Source: Deltaproteobacteria bacterium (lineage in GTDB: Bacteria; Desulfobacterota; Binatia; UTPRO1). From it: 64,000 nucleotides of DNA. Positions within the stretch are counted from its first letter, which is position 1, and each line of letters starts with the position of its first letter. The translations under genes and the position numbers were made by a program. Shown one piece after another: positions 10,460 to 20,189 of this stretch. The notes beneath the pieces are model-generated. The model had not been told where the DNA came from. It was given only the letters and a program-made list of their open reading frames with translations, and searched no databases. The stretch is from assembly GCA_020848745.1 (NCBI GenBank), contig JADLHM010000012.1:57824-121823 (forward strand), read 5' to 3'.

Positions 10460-12133
10460 ATGATGGAACGACGCGCGATCGTAGCGGCCGTTCTGTGTCT
10501 GATCGTTCTGGTCGGATATCAAGAGGCCCTACGCTATCTGTATCCCGCGCCACCGTCGGGTGAAGCGACGAGCACCGACGCTCCAACGCCCGATGGGACC
10601 TCGGTGGCGAAACACGAAGCGGCACCGCAGCCTATCGACGACGCGGTCTCCCCGCCGCCGACCGAACCGGTTATCGTGGATACGGAGCTCTTCACGGCCC
10701 GCATCGAAACCGCGGGCGGTCGCATCTCGAGTCTGAAGCTGAAGGCGTTTCGGGCGGCAGTCGGCGCCGACAGCGAGCCATTGGAGCTTATCCAGGTCGC
10801 GTCCGGGGCCGCCGCCCCCCTCGGCGCGCGATTGGCATCGGACGACGGCAAGGTCGTCGAGGACGATACGCGCGTGCTGTACACCGCCGATCGATCCGAG
10901 CTGACGCTGCGGGGCGCGGAGACGCAGGCGATCGTTCTTCGTGGAACGTTGCCTTCGGGCGGCACGATCGAGAAGAAGCTCACCTTCTCCGGTGCCAGCT
11001 ATCCATTCTCGGTCGAGGTGACGGCAACCGGGGCGCCAGCGCAACTCGGCCGTATCGGGCTCGGGTGGAGACATCAGATCGGAGAGGTGGTCTCGGGTGA
11101 TCCCGAGGCCCACTACCGCGGCACGCTGGTGCTCGAGGACAAGAAGGTCGTCCGCGATCTCGCGACCAGCCTGGCGGGTTCACCGGTAAAGATCTTCCAA
11201 CCGCCCGTGCGTTGGGCGGGCTACGCCGATCACTATTTTCTTGCCGCGCTGATGCCCGAAGAACCGGCCGCGTCGCGCGCGACGGTCAGCCCAGAGAACG
11301 GCGGCATACAGTTGCTGGTAACGAGTGCGCGGAGCTCGACGGATTCCGCCCGGTTCACGGTCTTCGTCGGACCCAAGGACGTCGAGGTTCTCACGACCGT
11401 CGGAAATCAGCTGGAGCGCGCGGTGGATTTCGGCTGGTTCTCTTTTCTGGCGGTGCCGCTGCTGCGTCTCCTGAAGGCGTTTCATCGAATCACTGGAAAC
11501 TACGGCGTCGACATCGTGCTGCTCACGATTCTGATCAAGGTCCTCTTCATCCCGCTTACGAATCGCAGCATGAAATCGATGCGGGACATGCAGCGTCTGC
11601 AGCCGCAGATGGCGAAGCTCCGGGAGAAGTTCAAGGACGATCGTGAGCGGCTCAACAAGGAGATGATCGAGCTGTATCGCAGGCATCGCGTGAATCCGCT
11701 CGGGGGCTGCTTGCCAATGCTCCTGCAGTTTCCGGTGTTCATCGGGTTGTACCAAGCCCTGAGTCAGGCGATCGAGCTTCGTCACGCACGGTTCGCGTTC
11801 TGGGTACACGACTTGTCGGCGCACGAGTGCTATCCATGGCCCGGACAAGGAACGATCAGCGGGTGCAACGAGTTCGCCATCCTCGGCCTTCCCCTTCCGA
11901 TCCTGGTGCTGCTGATGGGGGGGAGCATGATACTGCAGCAGTATCTGGCGCCATCGACGGGCATGGATCCGGCTCAACAGAGGATGATGCTGGTGCTGAT
12001 GCCGGTCATGTTCACCGTGATGTTCATCAACTTTCCGTCGGGGCTGGTGCTCTACTGGCTGGTGAACAACGTGCTGACGATCGCGCAGCAGTGGTGGTCG
12101 AATCGCGAGGCCCCGGCGTCTCAGCCGGCGTAG
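10460..12133 (+). CDS. yidC: Membrane protein insertase YidC
   Basis: Inserts and folds inner-membrane proteins alone or with Sec. 557 residues: N-terminal signal-anchor (RRAIVAAVLCLIVLVGYQ), a large periplasmic beta-sandwich domain (about residues 60-345) typical of Gram-negative YidC, then the conserved insertase core with the cytoplasmic hairpin (SMKSMRDMQRLQPQMAKLRE) and NPLGGCLPMLLQFPVFIGLY, plus further TM segments ending in FPSGLVLYWLVNNVLTIAQQ. No jag (khpB) gene follows, unlike in many operons of this type; mnmE comes next. Confidence 0.96.
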   Translation: MMERRAIVAAVLCLIVLVGYQEALRYLYPAPPSGEATSTDAPTPDGTSVAKHEAAPQPIDDAVSPPPTEPVIVDTELFTARIETAGGRISSLKLKAFRAAVGADSEPLELIQVASGAAAPLGARLASDDGKVVEDDTRVLYTADRSELTLRGAETQAIVLRGTLPSGGTIEKKLTFSGASYPFSVEVTATGAPAQLGRIGLGWRHQIGEVVSGDPEAHYRGTLVLEDKKVVRDLATSLAGSPVKIFQPPVRWAGYADHYFLAALMPEEPAASRATVSPENGGIQLLVTSARSSTDSARFTVFVGPKDVEVLTTVGNQLERAVDFGWFSFLAVPLLRLLKAFHRITGNYGVDIVLLTILIKVLFIPLTNRSMKSMRDMQRLQPQMAKLREKFKDDRERLNKEMIELYRRHRVNPLGGCLPMLLQFPVFIGLYQALSQAIELRHARFAFWVHDLSAHECYPWPGQGTISGCNEFAILGLPLPILVLLMGGSMILQQYLAPSTGMDPAQQRMMLVLMPVMFTVMFINFPSGLVLYWLVNNVLTIAQQWWSNREAPASQPA

Positions 12134-12191
12134 CGAGCCTCCCGCCCCCAGACCCGCTTGCGGCCACTCCTGCCGCGAGCCGGTGCCCATC

Positions 12192-13571
12192 ATGACGCGC
12201 GACACCATCGCGGCGGTCGCGACGGCAGCCGGTTCCGCAGGAGTCGCGATCGTTCGGGTCAGCGGTACGGATGCCCATGCGGTGGCCGGCGCCATCTTCC
12301 GTCGTCGCGGTGGGCCGGGTGTTCCACAGACGCGGCGGATCTACGTAGGCAAGCTCGTCGACCCGAGAACCGGCGAGGTACTGGACGAGGTCCTGGCCTT
12401 CGGGATGCGGGCACCGTCGAGCTTCACAGGCGAAGACGTGGTGGAGTTCCATTGTCACGGCGGCGCGCTCGTCACCCAGCGGGTCCTGGAGTCGGTGTGC
12501 GCTTCGGGAGCCCGCCCCGCCGAGCCCGGAGAGTTCACGAAGCGCGCGTTCCTGAACGGGCGCATCGACCTCGCGCAAGCAGAGGCGGTCGCGGATCTGA
12601 TCGCCGCTCGGAGTGAGGCGGGCCGGCGTCTCGCGTTGTCGCAGCTCGAAGGAAATCTTTCGAGCAGCGTGGCGAGGCTTCGCGGAGCGCTCGTGGGCGC
12701 ATGTGCGCTTTGTGAGGCCGCGCTGGATTTTTCCGAGGAGGATCTCCCGGAGGTCGAGGGTACCGACGTAGGCGACGCGCTGAAGCGGGTGCGGCGCGAA
12801 TTGGAAGGGATGGCGGCGACGTTCGAACGAGGACGTTTGAAATACGACGGTGCACGTGTGGCGCTGGTGGGTCGCCCCAATGTCGGCAAATCGAGCCTCA
12901 TGAACGCGCTCGTGGGTCGCGATCGTGCGATCGTGACGCCCATTCCGGGGACCACGCGCGACGTTCTGGAGGCAGGGATCGTCGTCGGTGGAGCACCGGT
13001 GGTGCTTCTGGATACGGCGGGCCTTCGGAGTACCACGGACTTGGTCGAAGCGCTGGGTGTCGAGCGGACCCGAGGGGCGGTCGAGGAGGCCAGGTGCGTA
13101 TTGGTGATCTTTGACGGAAGCACGACCCTGGATGCGGACGACGCACACGTCGTGGACGCCGTTCGGCCCGGTCGAACCGTTGCGGTGGTGAACAAGACGG
13201 ATCTACCGCCGCAGGTGTCGGATGCGGAGGTGCGTTCGCTTGTCGGGGATGCGCCGATCGTCCGCGTGAGCGCAGTGACCCAGGAAGGCATCGAGGCGCT
13301 CATGGCGGCCATGAAGAGTACGGTCTTCGGACTCGGCCAGCACCCGGACGAAGAGGAAGTCGTCCTGTTCCGTGCCCGACATCACGATGCCGTTCGCGAG
13401 TCCCTGTCGCATCTGAGCCGCGCCGAGCGAGCGATCGAGGAAGGCTCACCGCTCGAGCTAGTCGCCAGCGACCTTGGCCTGGCGGCTGCGGCGCTTTCGT
13501 CCATCACGGGTGAGATCACAACGGAGGACGTCCTCGACCGGGTATTTGCCGATTTCTGTCTCGGAAAATAA
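12192..13571 (+). CDS. mnmE: tRNA uridine-5-carboxymethylaminomethyl GTPase MnmE
   Basis: GTPase that, with MnmG, makes the 5-carboxymethylaminomethyl modification at tRNA wobble uridine 34. 459 residues: N-terminal folate-binding domain (DTIAAVATAAGSAGVAIVRVSG), helical domain carrying a G domain with GRPNVGKSSLMN, DTAGLR and NKTD, and the invariant C-terminus FCLGK whose cysteine is functionally important. ATG 12192 fits the family N-terminus; GTG 12183 would add three residues. It is followed 15 bp later by its partner mnmG. Confidence 0.95.
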   Translation: MTRDTIAAVATAAGSAGVAIVRVSGTDAHAVAGAIFRRRGGPGVPQTRRIYVGKLVDPRTGEVLDEVLAFGMRAPSSFTGEDVVEFHCHGGALVTQRVLESVCASGARPAEPGEFTKRAFLNGRIDLAQAEAVADLIAARSEAGRRLALSQLEGNLSSSVARLRGALVGACALCEAALDFSEEDLPEVEGTDVGDALKRVRRELEGMAATFERGRLKYDGARVALVGRPNVGKSSLMNALVGRDRAIVTPIPGTTRDVLEAGIVVGGAPVVLLDTAGLRSTTDLVEALGVERTRGAVEEARCVLVIFDGSTTLDADDAHVVDAVRPGRTVAVVNKTDLPPQVSDAEVRSLVGDAPIVRVSAVTQEGIEALMAAMKSTVFGLGQHPDEEEVVLFRARHHDAVRESLSHLSRAERAIEEGSPLELVASDLGLAAAALSSITGEITTEDVLDRVFADFCLGK

Positions 13572-13586
13572 GTTTGGCGTCGAACA

Positions 13587-15413
13587 ATGGATTCGTACGA
13601 CGTCATCGTGATCGGCGCCGGACATGCCGGCATCGAAGCGGCTTTGGCAGCCGCACGAACCAAGGCTCGCGTCCTACTCCTTACACAGAATATCGACCAC
13701 GTAGGACAAATGTCTTGCAATCCTGCAATAGGCGGGATCGGTAAGGGACATTTGGTGAAGGAGATCGATGCCCTTGGTGGTGAGATGGCGCGGGCGATCG
13801 ACGAAACCGGAATCCAGTTTCGGACGCTCAATACGAAGAAGGGTCCATCGGTAAGGGCCACTCGAGCGCAAGCGGACAAGGCACTGTATCGCGCGCGGAT
13901 GAAGCGAATCGTCGAGGCCGCACGGGGCGTGACGCTGCGCCAGGCAAGCATCGAGCGTTTGCGTGTGGACCGACGACGCGTCGTCGGGGTCGAGACGGGG
14001 TTCGGTGAGGTGTTCGCGGGGAAAGCCGTCATCCTGACGACCGGCACCTTTCTCCAGGGACTGATCCATGTCGGGAGGCGGAGCTTCGCTGGAGGTCGCG
14101 CCGGCGAGGCGGCGATCCTGGGTTTGAGCCGGAGTCTCGAGGAGCTTGGATTCGTCGTCGGGAGATTGAAGACCGGCACCTGCCCGAGACTGGACCGTCG
14201 AACCATCGATTTCTCCCGGTTGGCTGAGCAACCCGGGGATCCTGATCCGACGCCGTTCTCGTCGTTTGCGTCGGTGATCCGGCAACCACAGGTCGCTTGC
14301 TTCATCGCCCACACGACCTCGGACACTCACGAGATCGTGAGACGGGGCCTGCCGGAGTCGGCGATGTTCTCAGGACGGATCAACTCGCGGGGTCCGCGTT
14401 ACTGCCCGTCGATCGAGGACAAGGTAGTCCGGTTCGCCGAGAAGGATCGCCACCAGATTTTCTTGGAGCCGGAGGGGTTGGACACGGTAGAGATCTATCC
14501 GAACGGTCTTTCGACAAGTCTCCCTCTCGACATCCAGGTCTCCATGGTTCGCTCGATCGCGGGGCTCGAACGTGCAGAGATCATGCGCCCCGGATACGCG
14601 ATCGAGTACGACTACGTCGATCCGCTCCAACTCCACCCTTCCCTGGAGACCAAAGCGGTTTCTGGTCTCTTCCATGCCGGACAGATCAACGGCACGACCG
14701 GCTACGAGGAAGCCGCGGCGCAGGGACTCTTGGCTGGGTTGAATGCTTCTCGGTTGGTGCGGGGCGAGACACCAATCATCCTCGGGCGAGACCAGGCATA
14801 CATCGGAGTCATGGTCGATGACCTCGTTACGAGGGGGGTGGGCGGCGAACCGTACAGGATGTTCACCTCCCGGGCCGAACACAGGTTGATCCTTCGCGAA
14901 GGGAACGCCGACCAGCGGCTCGCCCGGATCGCTTTCGAGTCCGGACTGATCGGTCGTGAACGATACGATTTCGTGATGGCGAAGGAGGATAGGATCAGAG
15001 ACGAGATCCGCCTCCTCGAGTCGATCGGACTTGCTAGCGACCTCCGTCGCCCATCGACGGCCTTCCAGGACCTGATCGGGCGACGTCCCGAAGGTTTTCC
15101 TCTGCCGGAGAAAGGAGTACAGAGCGAGGTCGAATGTCGCATCAAGTACGAGGGGTACATTCGTCGGCAGGAGCGCGAAATAGCTCGCCTTCGATGTCTC
15201 GATGGCCTCGACCTTCCCGGCCACTTGAACTACTCCGACGTCCCTTCCCTCTCGAAGGAGATTCGCGAGAAGCTCTCGGCCGTGCGACCGAAGACCCTGG
15301 GACAAGCATCGAGAATTCCAGGCGTAACGCCAGCGGCCATCGCCATTCTCTCCGTCTTCCTGAAGTCCCGCCAGCGTCGTGAGGCCGACGACCCTGCGGT
15401 TGTCGGAGAATGA
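13587..15413 (+). CDS. mnmG: tRNA uridine-5-carboxymethylaminomethyl enzyme MnmG (GidA)
   Basis: FAD-dependent partner of MnmE in wobble-uridine modification. 608 residues with N-terminal dinucleotide-binding motif [17 protein letters not shown], the signature [11 protein letters not shown] and the [12 protein letters not shown] motif, and the C-terminal helical domain that binds MnmE. The 3' end overlaps the rsmG start by 35 bp. Organisation mnmE-mnmG-rsmG-parA-parB is a classic near-origin arrangement. Confidence 0.96.
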   Translation: MDSYDVIVIGAGHAGIEAALAAARTKARVLLLTQNIDHVGQMSCNPAIGGIGKGHLVKEIDALGGEMARAIDETGIQFRTLNTKKGPSVRATRAQADKALYRARMKRIVEAARGVTLRQASIERLRVDRRRVVGVETGFGEVFAGKAVILTTGTFLQGLIHVGRRSFAGGRAGEAAILGLSRSLEELGFVVGRLKTGTCPRLDRRTIDFSRLAEQPGDPDPTPFSSFASVIRQPQVACFIAHTTSDTHEIVRRGLPESAMFSGRINSRGPRYCPSIEDKVVRFAEKDRHQIFLEPEGLDTVEIYPNGLSTSLPLDIQVSMVRSIAGLERAEIMRPGYAIEYDYVDPLQLHPSLETKAVSGLFHAGQINGTTGYEEAAAQGLLAGLNASRLVRGETPIILGRDQAYIGVMVDDLVTRGVGGEPYRMFTSRAEHRLILREGNADQRLARIAFESGLIGRERYDFVMAKEDRIRDEIRLLESIGLASDLRRPSTAFQDLIGRRPEGFPLPEKGVQSEVECRIKYEGYIRRQEREIARLRCLDGLDLPGHLNYSDVPSLSKEIREKLSAVRPKTLGQASRIPGVTPAAIAILSVFLKSRQRREADDPAVVGE

Positions 15414-16029
15414 CCGCGAGCATCTGGTAATCGCCGCCGCAGCCCTCGGTGTCGAAGTGACGCCCGAGGCAGTTCGAGAGCTCACCAGGTTCGCCGACAT
15501 CCTCGACCTGTGGAGTCGTAGAACGAATCTCCTGTCCTGTGGTTCTTCGCGCGAGCTCGTGGACCGTCATCTACTGGACTCTTTGGCGATAAGTCCCCTG
15601 CTTCCACTCCGCGGCACCGTGGTCGACCTCGGATCGGGAGCAGGATTTCCAGGTCTACCTCTGGCGATCGTGCGGCCGCACCAACCGTTCGTGCTCGTGG
15701 AGTCCAAACAGCGCAAGGCGAGCTTTCTCTCCGAGGTTCGGAGGACCCTCGGACTCCATAATGTCGAAGTGATAGCCGGCCGGGCCGAGACGCCGCCCTC
15801 GGGATACGTGCATCAAGCGGCGGTGGTGATTTCGCGCGCGGTCTGGTCCGACGAGGGGCTGGTGGCAGTTGCGGCGGCGTGGGTGAATGAAGACGGGATG
15901 CTGCTTCGGATGAAAGCGCAGGATTCCGAAGTCATCGAGGGGCGCTCGTTCACCCTCGAGAGAACTGTACGGTACGGGATCGAGGGCGACCGGGATCGAG
16001 CCGTGGATGTGCTGCGCTTTCAGGCGTAG
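15379..16029 (+). CDS. rsmG: 16S rRNA (guanine-N7) methyltransferase RsmG
   Basis: SAM-dependent methyltransferase that modifies G527 of 16S rRNA. 216 residues with [25 protein letters not shown], the SAM motif [18 protein letters not shown] and the SRAV motif of the family. GTG 15379 is used; it overlaps mnmG by 35 bp. The ~160-bp gap that follows holds the two parS sites. Confidence 0.94.
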   Translation: MRPTTLRLSENDREHLVIAAAALGVEVTPEAVRELTRFADILDLWSRRTNLLSCGSSRELVDRHLLDSLAISPLLPLRGTVVDLGSGAGFPGLPLAIVRPHQPFVLVESKQRKASFLSEVRRTLGLHNVEVIAGRAETPPSGYVHQAAVVISRAVWSDEGLVAVAAAWVNEDGMLLRMKAQDSEVIEGRSFTLERTVRYGIEGDRDRAVDVLRFQA

Positions 16030-16040
16030 CGACGATTCAT

Positions 16041-16056
16041 AGTTTCACGTGAAACT
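16041..16056. promoter_or_regulatory. parS site 1
   Basis: AGTTTCACGTGAAACT is a perfect 16-bp palindrome that contains the 14-bp parS core GTTTCACGTGAAAC; only the outermost bases differ from the usual TGTTTCACGTGAAACA. It lies 130 bp upstream of parA. Confidence 0.92.
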
Positions 16057-16069
16057 TCGATCGGAATTT

Positions 16070-16085
16070 TGTTCCACGTGAAACG
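16070..16085. promoter_or_regulatory. parS site 2
   Basis: TGTTCCACGTGAAACG matches the bacterial parS consensus with the frequent C variant in one arm and a terminal mismatch. Centre-to-centre distance to site 1 is 29 bp. Confidence 0.9.
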
Positions 16086-16188
16086 TCGCCCACGTCTTGC
16101 CTCAGGCGGGCGAGGTCGAGCGTCCTTTTCGTATGCTTCGCTTTGTGGTACGCGATGCGACACGGCCGTTCATGGCGCGGAGGTGCTC

Positions 16189-16959
16189 GTGGGACGGGTT
16201 CTAGCGGTCGCCAACCAGAAAGGCGGCGTTGGTAAAACAACTACTTCGGTCAATCTCAGTGCTGGTTTGGCTATCTCGGGCCATTTGACGTTGATGATCG
16301 ATCTCGATCCGCAAGCGAGCGCCACCAGCGGCCTCGGAATTCATCCCCAAGAGGTTGGCGCATCTGTCTATCACGCGTTGATCGGAGAGCGTGCGGTCGA
16401 GGACATCGTACGTTCTACTCAGGTCGAGAACCTATGGGTGATGCCGGCAAGTCGAGACCTGATCGGGGCGGAGATCGAGTTGGTACCCCTCCCGCGCCGT
16501 GAATTCAGGCTTCAGCAGGCCATCGCTACGCTGAAGCACCGCTTCGAGTTCATCATCATCGATTGCCCGCCTTCCTTGGGGCTCCTCACGGTCAACGCGC
16601 TCAGCGCCGCGGACGCGGTCTTGATCCCCCTCCAGTGCGAGTACTACGCGTTGGAAGGCCTGAGCGCCCTGCTCGACACGATCGGATTCATTCGCCAGAG
16701 CCTCAATCCATCTCTTGAGATTGAGGGTCTTTTACTAACGATGTTTGATACGAGAAACAGCCTCGCTCACCAGGTCGTGAACGAGGTCCGACAGCACTTC
16801 CCGGAGCAGGTCTTCAAGGCTGTGATTCCTAGAAATGTTCGCCTGAGCGAGTCCCCGAGTTATGGCGTGCCGGCGATGGTCTATGACGCTGGCTCACGAG
16901 GTGCCAAGGCATACGCCGCCTTGACGCAAGAGTTGGTTCAAAACGCTGTTGGGAGATAG
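16189..16959 (+). CDS. parA: Chromosome partitioning ATPase ParA (Soj)
   Basis: Walker-type ATPase that drives origin segregation with ParB-parS. From GTG 16189 the protein is 256 residues and begins GRVLAVANQKGGVGKTTTSV, with the deviant Walker A KGGVGKTT, then DLDPQASAT and IIIDCPPSLGLLTVNAL. I prefer GTG 16189 because GGAGG lies 5 bases before it and because Soj proteins normally begin with this beta strand; the frame is open back to 16069, where the reading crosses parS site 2. Stop is 3 bp from parB. Confidence 0.94.
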   Translation: MGRVLAVANQKGGVGKTTTSVNLSAGLAISGHLTLMIDLDPQASATSGLGIHPQEVGASVYHALIGERAVEDIVRSTQVENLWVMPASRDLIGAEIELVPLPRREFRLQQAIATLKHRFEFIIIDCPPSLGLLTVNALSAADAVLIPLQCEYYALEGLSALLDTIGFIRQSLNPSLEIEGLLLTMFDTRNSLAHQVVNEVRQHFPEQVFKAVIPRNVRLSESPSYGVPAMVYDAGSRGAKAYAALTQELVQNAVGR

Positions 16960-16962
16960 GCG

Positions 16963-17832
16963 ATGCGCAAGGCCCTGGGACGCGGACTCGACGCTTTGAT
17001 TCCGGGAGCCGGGAAGGCATCTCAGGCTCCGGAGCCCGTCCAGGAGGCGACGCCGGGCGACCTGATGGTGGCCCTCGACCGGATCCGCCCGAATCCTCGC
17101 CAACCTCGGATCGAGTTCGGAGAGGGCCCGCTTGCCGAGCTGGCGGCGTCCATCCGCGTACAAGGGGTCATCCAACCCCTCCTGGTGCGGCGCCTCGCCG
17201 ATGGCGATTTCGAGCTCGTCGCAGGGGAACGGAGGTTGCGAGCCGCGGAGCGCGCGGGCCTGACCCACGTTCCGGTCTACGTCCGCGATCTCTCTGACGG
17301 CGAGAGCCTGGAGCTGGCACTCGTCGAAAACCTGCAACGCGATGATCTCTCTCCGCTGGAAGAGGCGGCCGCCTATCAGCGACTCATCAATGAGTTCGGC
17401 CTCACCCAGGAGAAGGTGGCGGAGCGGGTCGGCAAGAGCAGGCCGGCGGTTGCGAATTCCCTGCGTCTCTTGCGACTTCCCGAGGCGATCAAGAACGACA
17501 TCGCACGCGGTCGGCTCACTGCCGGACATGCGCGCGTTCTTCTTTCCATCGACAATCCGGATGCTCAGCTTCGCGCGGCCAAGCAGATCCAGGCGCGTCA
17601 GATGTCGGTTCGGGACGCGGAGCAGCTCGCTTCGACGCGCAAATCCGCCCAGCCGGTGACTCCAAGGGATCCGCATCGCGCGGCCCTCGAGCGCGACCTC
17701 TCGGCTGCGCTCGGGACTCGAGTTCGCATTGCTCCGAAGGGTCCGGGCGGCCGAATCGAAATCGAGTACTACTCGCCCGAAGAGCTTCAGGGCCTCGTGG
17801 ATCGCATAGGCGGACGCGGCTCCGGATTTTGA
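16963..17832 (+). CDS. parB: Chromosome partitioning protein ParB (Spo0J)
   Basis: CTP-dependent clamp that loads at parS. 289 residues: starts RKALGRGLDALIPGAG (the ParA-interacting N-terminus), then PNPRQPRIEF, the CTP-binding motif GERRLRAAE, an HTH for parS recognition (TQEKVAERVGKSRPAVANSLRLL) and a C-terminal dimerisation domain. Its binding sites are the two parS copies just upstream of parA. Confidence 0.95.
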   Translation: MRKALGRGLDALIPGAGKASQAPEPVQEATPGDLMVALDRIRPNPRQPRIEFGEGPLAELAASIRVQGVIQPLLVRRLADGDFELVAGERRLRAAERAGLTHVPVYVRDLSDGESLELALVENLQRDDLSPLEEAAAYQRLINEFGLTQEKVAERVGKSRPAVANSLRLLRLPEAIKNDIARGRLTAGHARVLLSIDNPDAQLRAAKQIQARQMSVRDAEQLASTRKSAQPVTPRDPHRAALERDLSAALGTRVRIAPKGPGGRIEIEYYSPEELQGLVDRIGGRGSGF

Positions 17833-17912
17833 CAACTCCCGATAGCCGATGGTAAGACGACGCGGTTTTGGGTCGGCCAATCAGCGAGCAGTCCGTCGAA
17901 AGGAAGCCCTCT

Positions 17913-18467
17913 ATGGCGCTCTTCGGCAAAGAGAATCGCGACCGGAACGATCGCTTCGAGTCGCAGGAGATTCGCACGGCAATCGACGAGCCCCCCCGCA
18001 TCGAGCGCGAAGGCCTGGACAAGGAAGCGGTCCCGGCGTCGGTCGCCGGTGAGGTGAATGCCTACCTCGGCAAGGGCAGCCGGGTCACGGGTAAGCTCAA
18101 CTTTGAAGGAACCGTTCGCGTCGACGGCCAAGTCGAGGGCGAGATCGCCGCACAAGACACCCTGATCGTGGGAGAGCCCGCGATCGTGAACGCTCAGATC
18201 ACCGGCAGCTGTGTCATCATCAAGGGTCGTGTGACGGGTGACATCACTGCCCGTAAGCGTGTCGAGATTCGCGCCCCCGGGAAGCTCTTCGGAAACGTCA
18301 CGACGCCGAGCCTCATCATCCAGGAAGGTGTGATCTTCGAGGGGCACTGTTCGATGGGCGGTGCGGAGGCCTCGAAGGCGACCGGCAAGGTCACGCCGTT
18401 CCCGAAAGACGACAAGATATCCGACGGCGGCGGCCTCTTGAAGGTCCACTCCGAGGGCACAAAATAG
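17913..18467 (+). CDS. Bactofilin (polymer-forming cytoskeletal protein)
   Basis: Beta-helical, nucleotide-independent filament protein. 184 residues from ATG 17913, which follows AGGA; the central ~105 residues show the repeating bactofilin pattern (GKLNFEGTVRVDGQVEGEI ... KGRVTGDITARKRVEIRAPGKLFGNV). N- and C-terminal tails are charged and probably disordered. Directly downstream of parAB; in myxobacteria bactofilins scaffold ParAB and the origin region at subpolar sites, so a similar role is a reasonable inference here. Confidence 0.92.
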   Translation: MALFGKENRDRNDRFESQEIRTAIDEPPRIEREGLDKEAVPASVAGEVNAYLGKGSRVTGKLNFEGTVRVDGQVEGEIAAQDTLIVGEPAIVNAQITGSCVIIKGRVTGDITARKRVEIRAPGKLFGNVTTPSLIIQEGVIFEGHCSMGGAEASKATGKVTPFPKDDKISDGGGLLKVHSEGTK

Positions 18468-18580
18468 CCTTCGCTTTCGTCGGGTTCGACGAAGCTCCAC
18501 AGCCAACGCCGCCCTAGGACTCTTCCCAGGCTTTCTTAGGAAGAACCTGCGGTGCCATTCCCAACGACGATCGAGATTCC

Positions 18581-19012
18581 GTGATCAAGCTTCCGCCAGA
18601 CATAACATTCGTCATCCAGCTCGTCGGGTTCGTGGTGTTTTGGCAGCTGATGCGCGTGCTGCTGTTCTCCCCGATGCAGGCGGCGCTGAAGAAGCGTGCC
18701 GAGAGCACGGGTGGAGCGCGGTTACGTGCCGAGGCTATGATCGCGGAAGCCGCCCAGATCGATGCAGCGGTGCAATCCGGGTTGGCCGACGCGCGTCAGC
18801 GGGGAGCTCGTCAGGCCGAAGACATACGCCGTGCATCGGAGGCCGAGGAGCACGGGATACTCGAACGATACCGCGGCGAAGCCACGAGCGTGTTGGAACG
18901 CGAGCGGGCTGCCACCGATGCGCAGGTTCGGGAAGCTAGGGCTCCCCTCGAAGCGGAAGCCTCGAAGCTCGCCGGCAGCGTCGTGCTTCGAGTGCTGGGA
19001 CGGGCGGCGTGA
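18581..19012 (+). CDS. atpF': ATP synthase F0 subunit b'
   Basis: Peripheral-stalk subunit. 143 residues: one N-terminal membrane helix (ITFVIQLVGFVVFWQLMRVLLF) followed by a long Ala/Arg/Glu-rich helix for the stator coiled coil. GTG 18581 start. It overlaps the next b-type gene by four bases (GTGA); paired b'/b genes without a duplicated operon are seen in deltaproteobacteria, alphaproteobacteria and cyanobacteria. It opens the atpF'FHAGDC operon. Confidence 0.88.
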   Translation: MIKLPPDITFVIQLVGFVVFWQLMRVLLFSPMQAALKKRAESTGGARLRAEAMIAEAAQIDAAVQSGLADARQRGARQAEDIRRASEAEEHGILERYRGEATSVLERERAATDAQVREARAPLEAEASKLAGSVVLRVLGRAA

Positions 19013-19632
19013 AGGCGCCGCGCCTTTTCTCCAAGGTCGCAGCGGTCCTTGTCGTCGTGGCATCGTTGCAGGCGGCACCGCTGGCCGTCGCCGCTGCCGC
19101 GGATCCGCATCACGAAGCGACCGCCGAGCACGGGCACGATGCCGAGCACCACGCTCCGGGCCTGGATCAGCTCTTGTTCCCGGCGATCAACTTCGCCGTC
19201 TATTTCTTCATCGTCGTACGGTTCGTGATCCCGGCGATGCGCGAGTTCCTGCGGCGTCGCCATTCCGACCTCGTCGAATCGCAGGCCGAATCCGCCGCCG
19301 CTCTGACACGCGCAGAGGCCGAGCTCGCCGCCAGCAAGGCACGTCTCGCGGGTCTCCAGGATGAGGCCGAAGGCATTCGGCATGATTTGGTCACGATCGC
19401 GAACCGCCAATCCGAACGGTTGAAGGCGCAAGCGGAAGAGACCGGTGCCCGGCGCCTGGCGGACGCTACACTCTTGGCCGAGCAAGAGAGGCGGCGCGCC
19501 ATGGTGAAGCTCCGAAGTGATCTCGCGCAAGCGGCCACTCGGATTGCGGAAGATCGCGTGCGAAACGCCCTCACGCCGGACGATCAGCGGTCCTTCGTCC
19601 AGGCGTTCCTCCGGGAGGCGGGCACGCGATGA
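19009..19632 (+). CDS. atpF: ATP synthase F0 subunit b, with N-terminal signal peptide
   Basis: Second stalk subunit. 207 residues: a cleavable-looking signal sequence (KVAAVLVVVASLQAAPLAVAA), a His-rich segment (DPHHEATAEHGHDAEHH), the membrane helix LFPAINFAVYFFIVVRFVI, then a long amphipathic helix. The signal-peptide-bearing b subunit is a known deltaproteobacterial oddity. GTG 19009 overlaps the b' stop, and the stop overlaps atpH in ATGA. Confidence 0.88.
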   Translation: MKAPRLFSKVAAVLVVVASLQAAPLAVAAAADPHHEATAEHGHDAEHHAPGLDQLLFPAINFAVYFFIVVRFVIPAMREFLRRRHSDLVESQAESAAALTRAEAELAASKARLAGLQDEAEGIRHDLVTIANRQSERLKAQAEETGARRLADATLLAEQERRRAMVKLRSDLAQAATRIAEDRVRNALTPDDQRSFVQAFLREAGTR

Positions 19633-20168
19633 GGCCCGATGCCATTGCCCGCCGCTATGCACGGGCGCTCTTTTCGATCGCCAAGGCCCAAGGGTCTCTG
19701 GATTCCGTCGGCTCAGCCCTCGGCACCATGACGGATGCTCTCGTCGAGCCGAACGTCATGCGAGTGCTCACGGGGCCGGTTCATCGTGACCGCAAGCGGG
19801 CGCTCCTCGCGAAGATCGTCGAGACGGTTGATGCCCCGCAGGCTCTTCGTGATTTTCTGTCGCTGCTCGCAGACCATGAGCGCCTCCGTCACGTCGAAGC
19901 GATCCGCACGGTCTTCGATGCGTTGCTGGATCGGGAGCGCGGTATCACCCGAGCGGTCATCTGCAGCGCCACGCCGCTCTCCGCCGACATCCTCGAGGAG
20001 ATCACGCGAACGTTCGGAACGATCACTGGTCGGACCGTCAAGGCACGGGTCGAGGTCGTGCAGGATCTCATCGCGGGTGTGATCGTCGAGGTGGAAGGCA
20101 AGGTTTACGACGGCAGTCTGCGGACGGAGCTCGGCAAACTGCGGCAGCAGATGGCCACCGGAAGTTGA
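19629..20168 (+). CDS. atpH: ATP synthase F1 subunit delta
   Basis: Joins the stator stalk to the top of the alpha3beta3 ring. 179 residues, starting RPDAIARRYARALFSIAKAQG and ending in the C-terminal motif VQDLIAGVIVEVEGKVYDGSLRTELGKLRQQM typical of delta/OSCP. Translationally coupled to atpF. Confidence 0.94.
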   Translation: MRPDAIARRYARALFSIAKAQGSLDSVGSALGTMTDALVEPNVMRVLTGPVHRDRKRALLAKIVETVDAPQALRDFLSLLADHERLRHVEAIRTVFDALLDRERGITRAVICSATPLSADILEEITRTFGTITGRTVKARVEVVQDLIAGVIVEVEGKVYDGSLRTELGKLRQQMATGS

Positions 20169-20189
20169 AGCACTGAGAAAGGAACAGTG

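Noticed and set aside
18476..18493. Terminator after bactofilin (TTCGTC/GACGAA hairpin)
   Set aside because: Only a 6-bp stem with no T-run; too weak to call.
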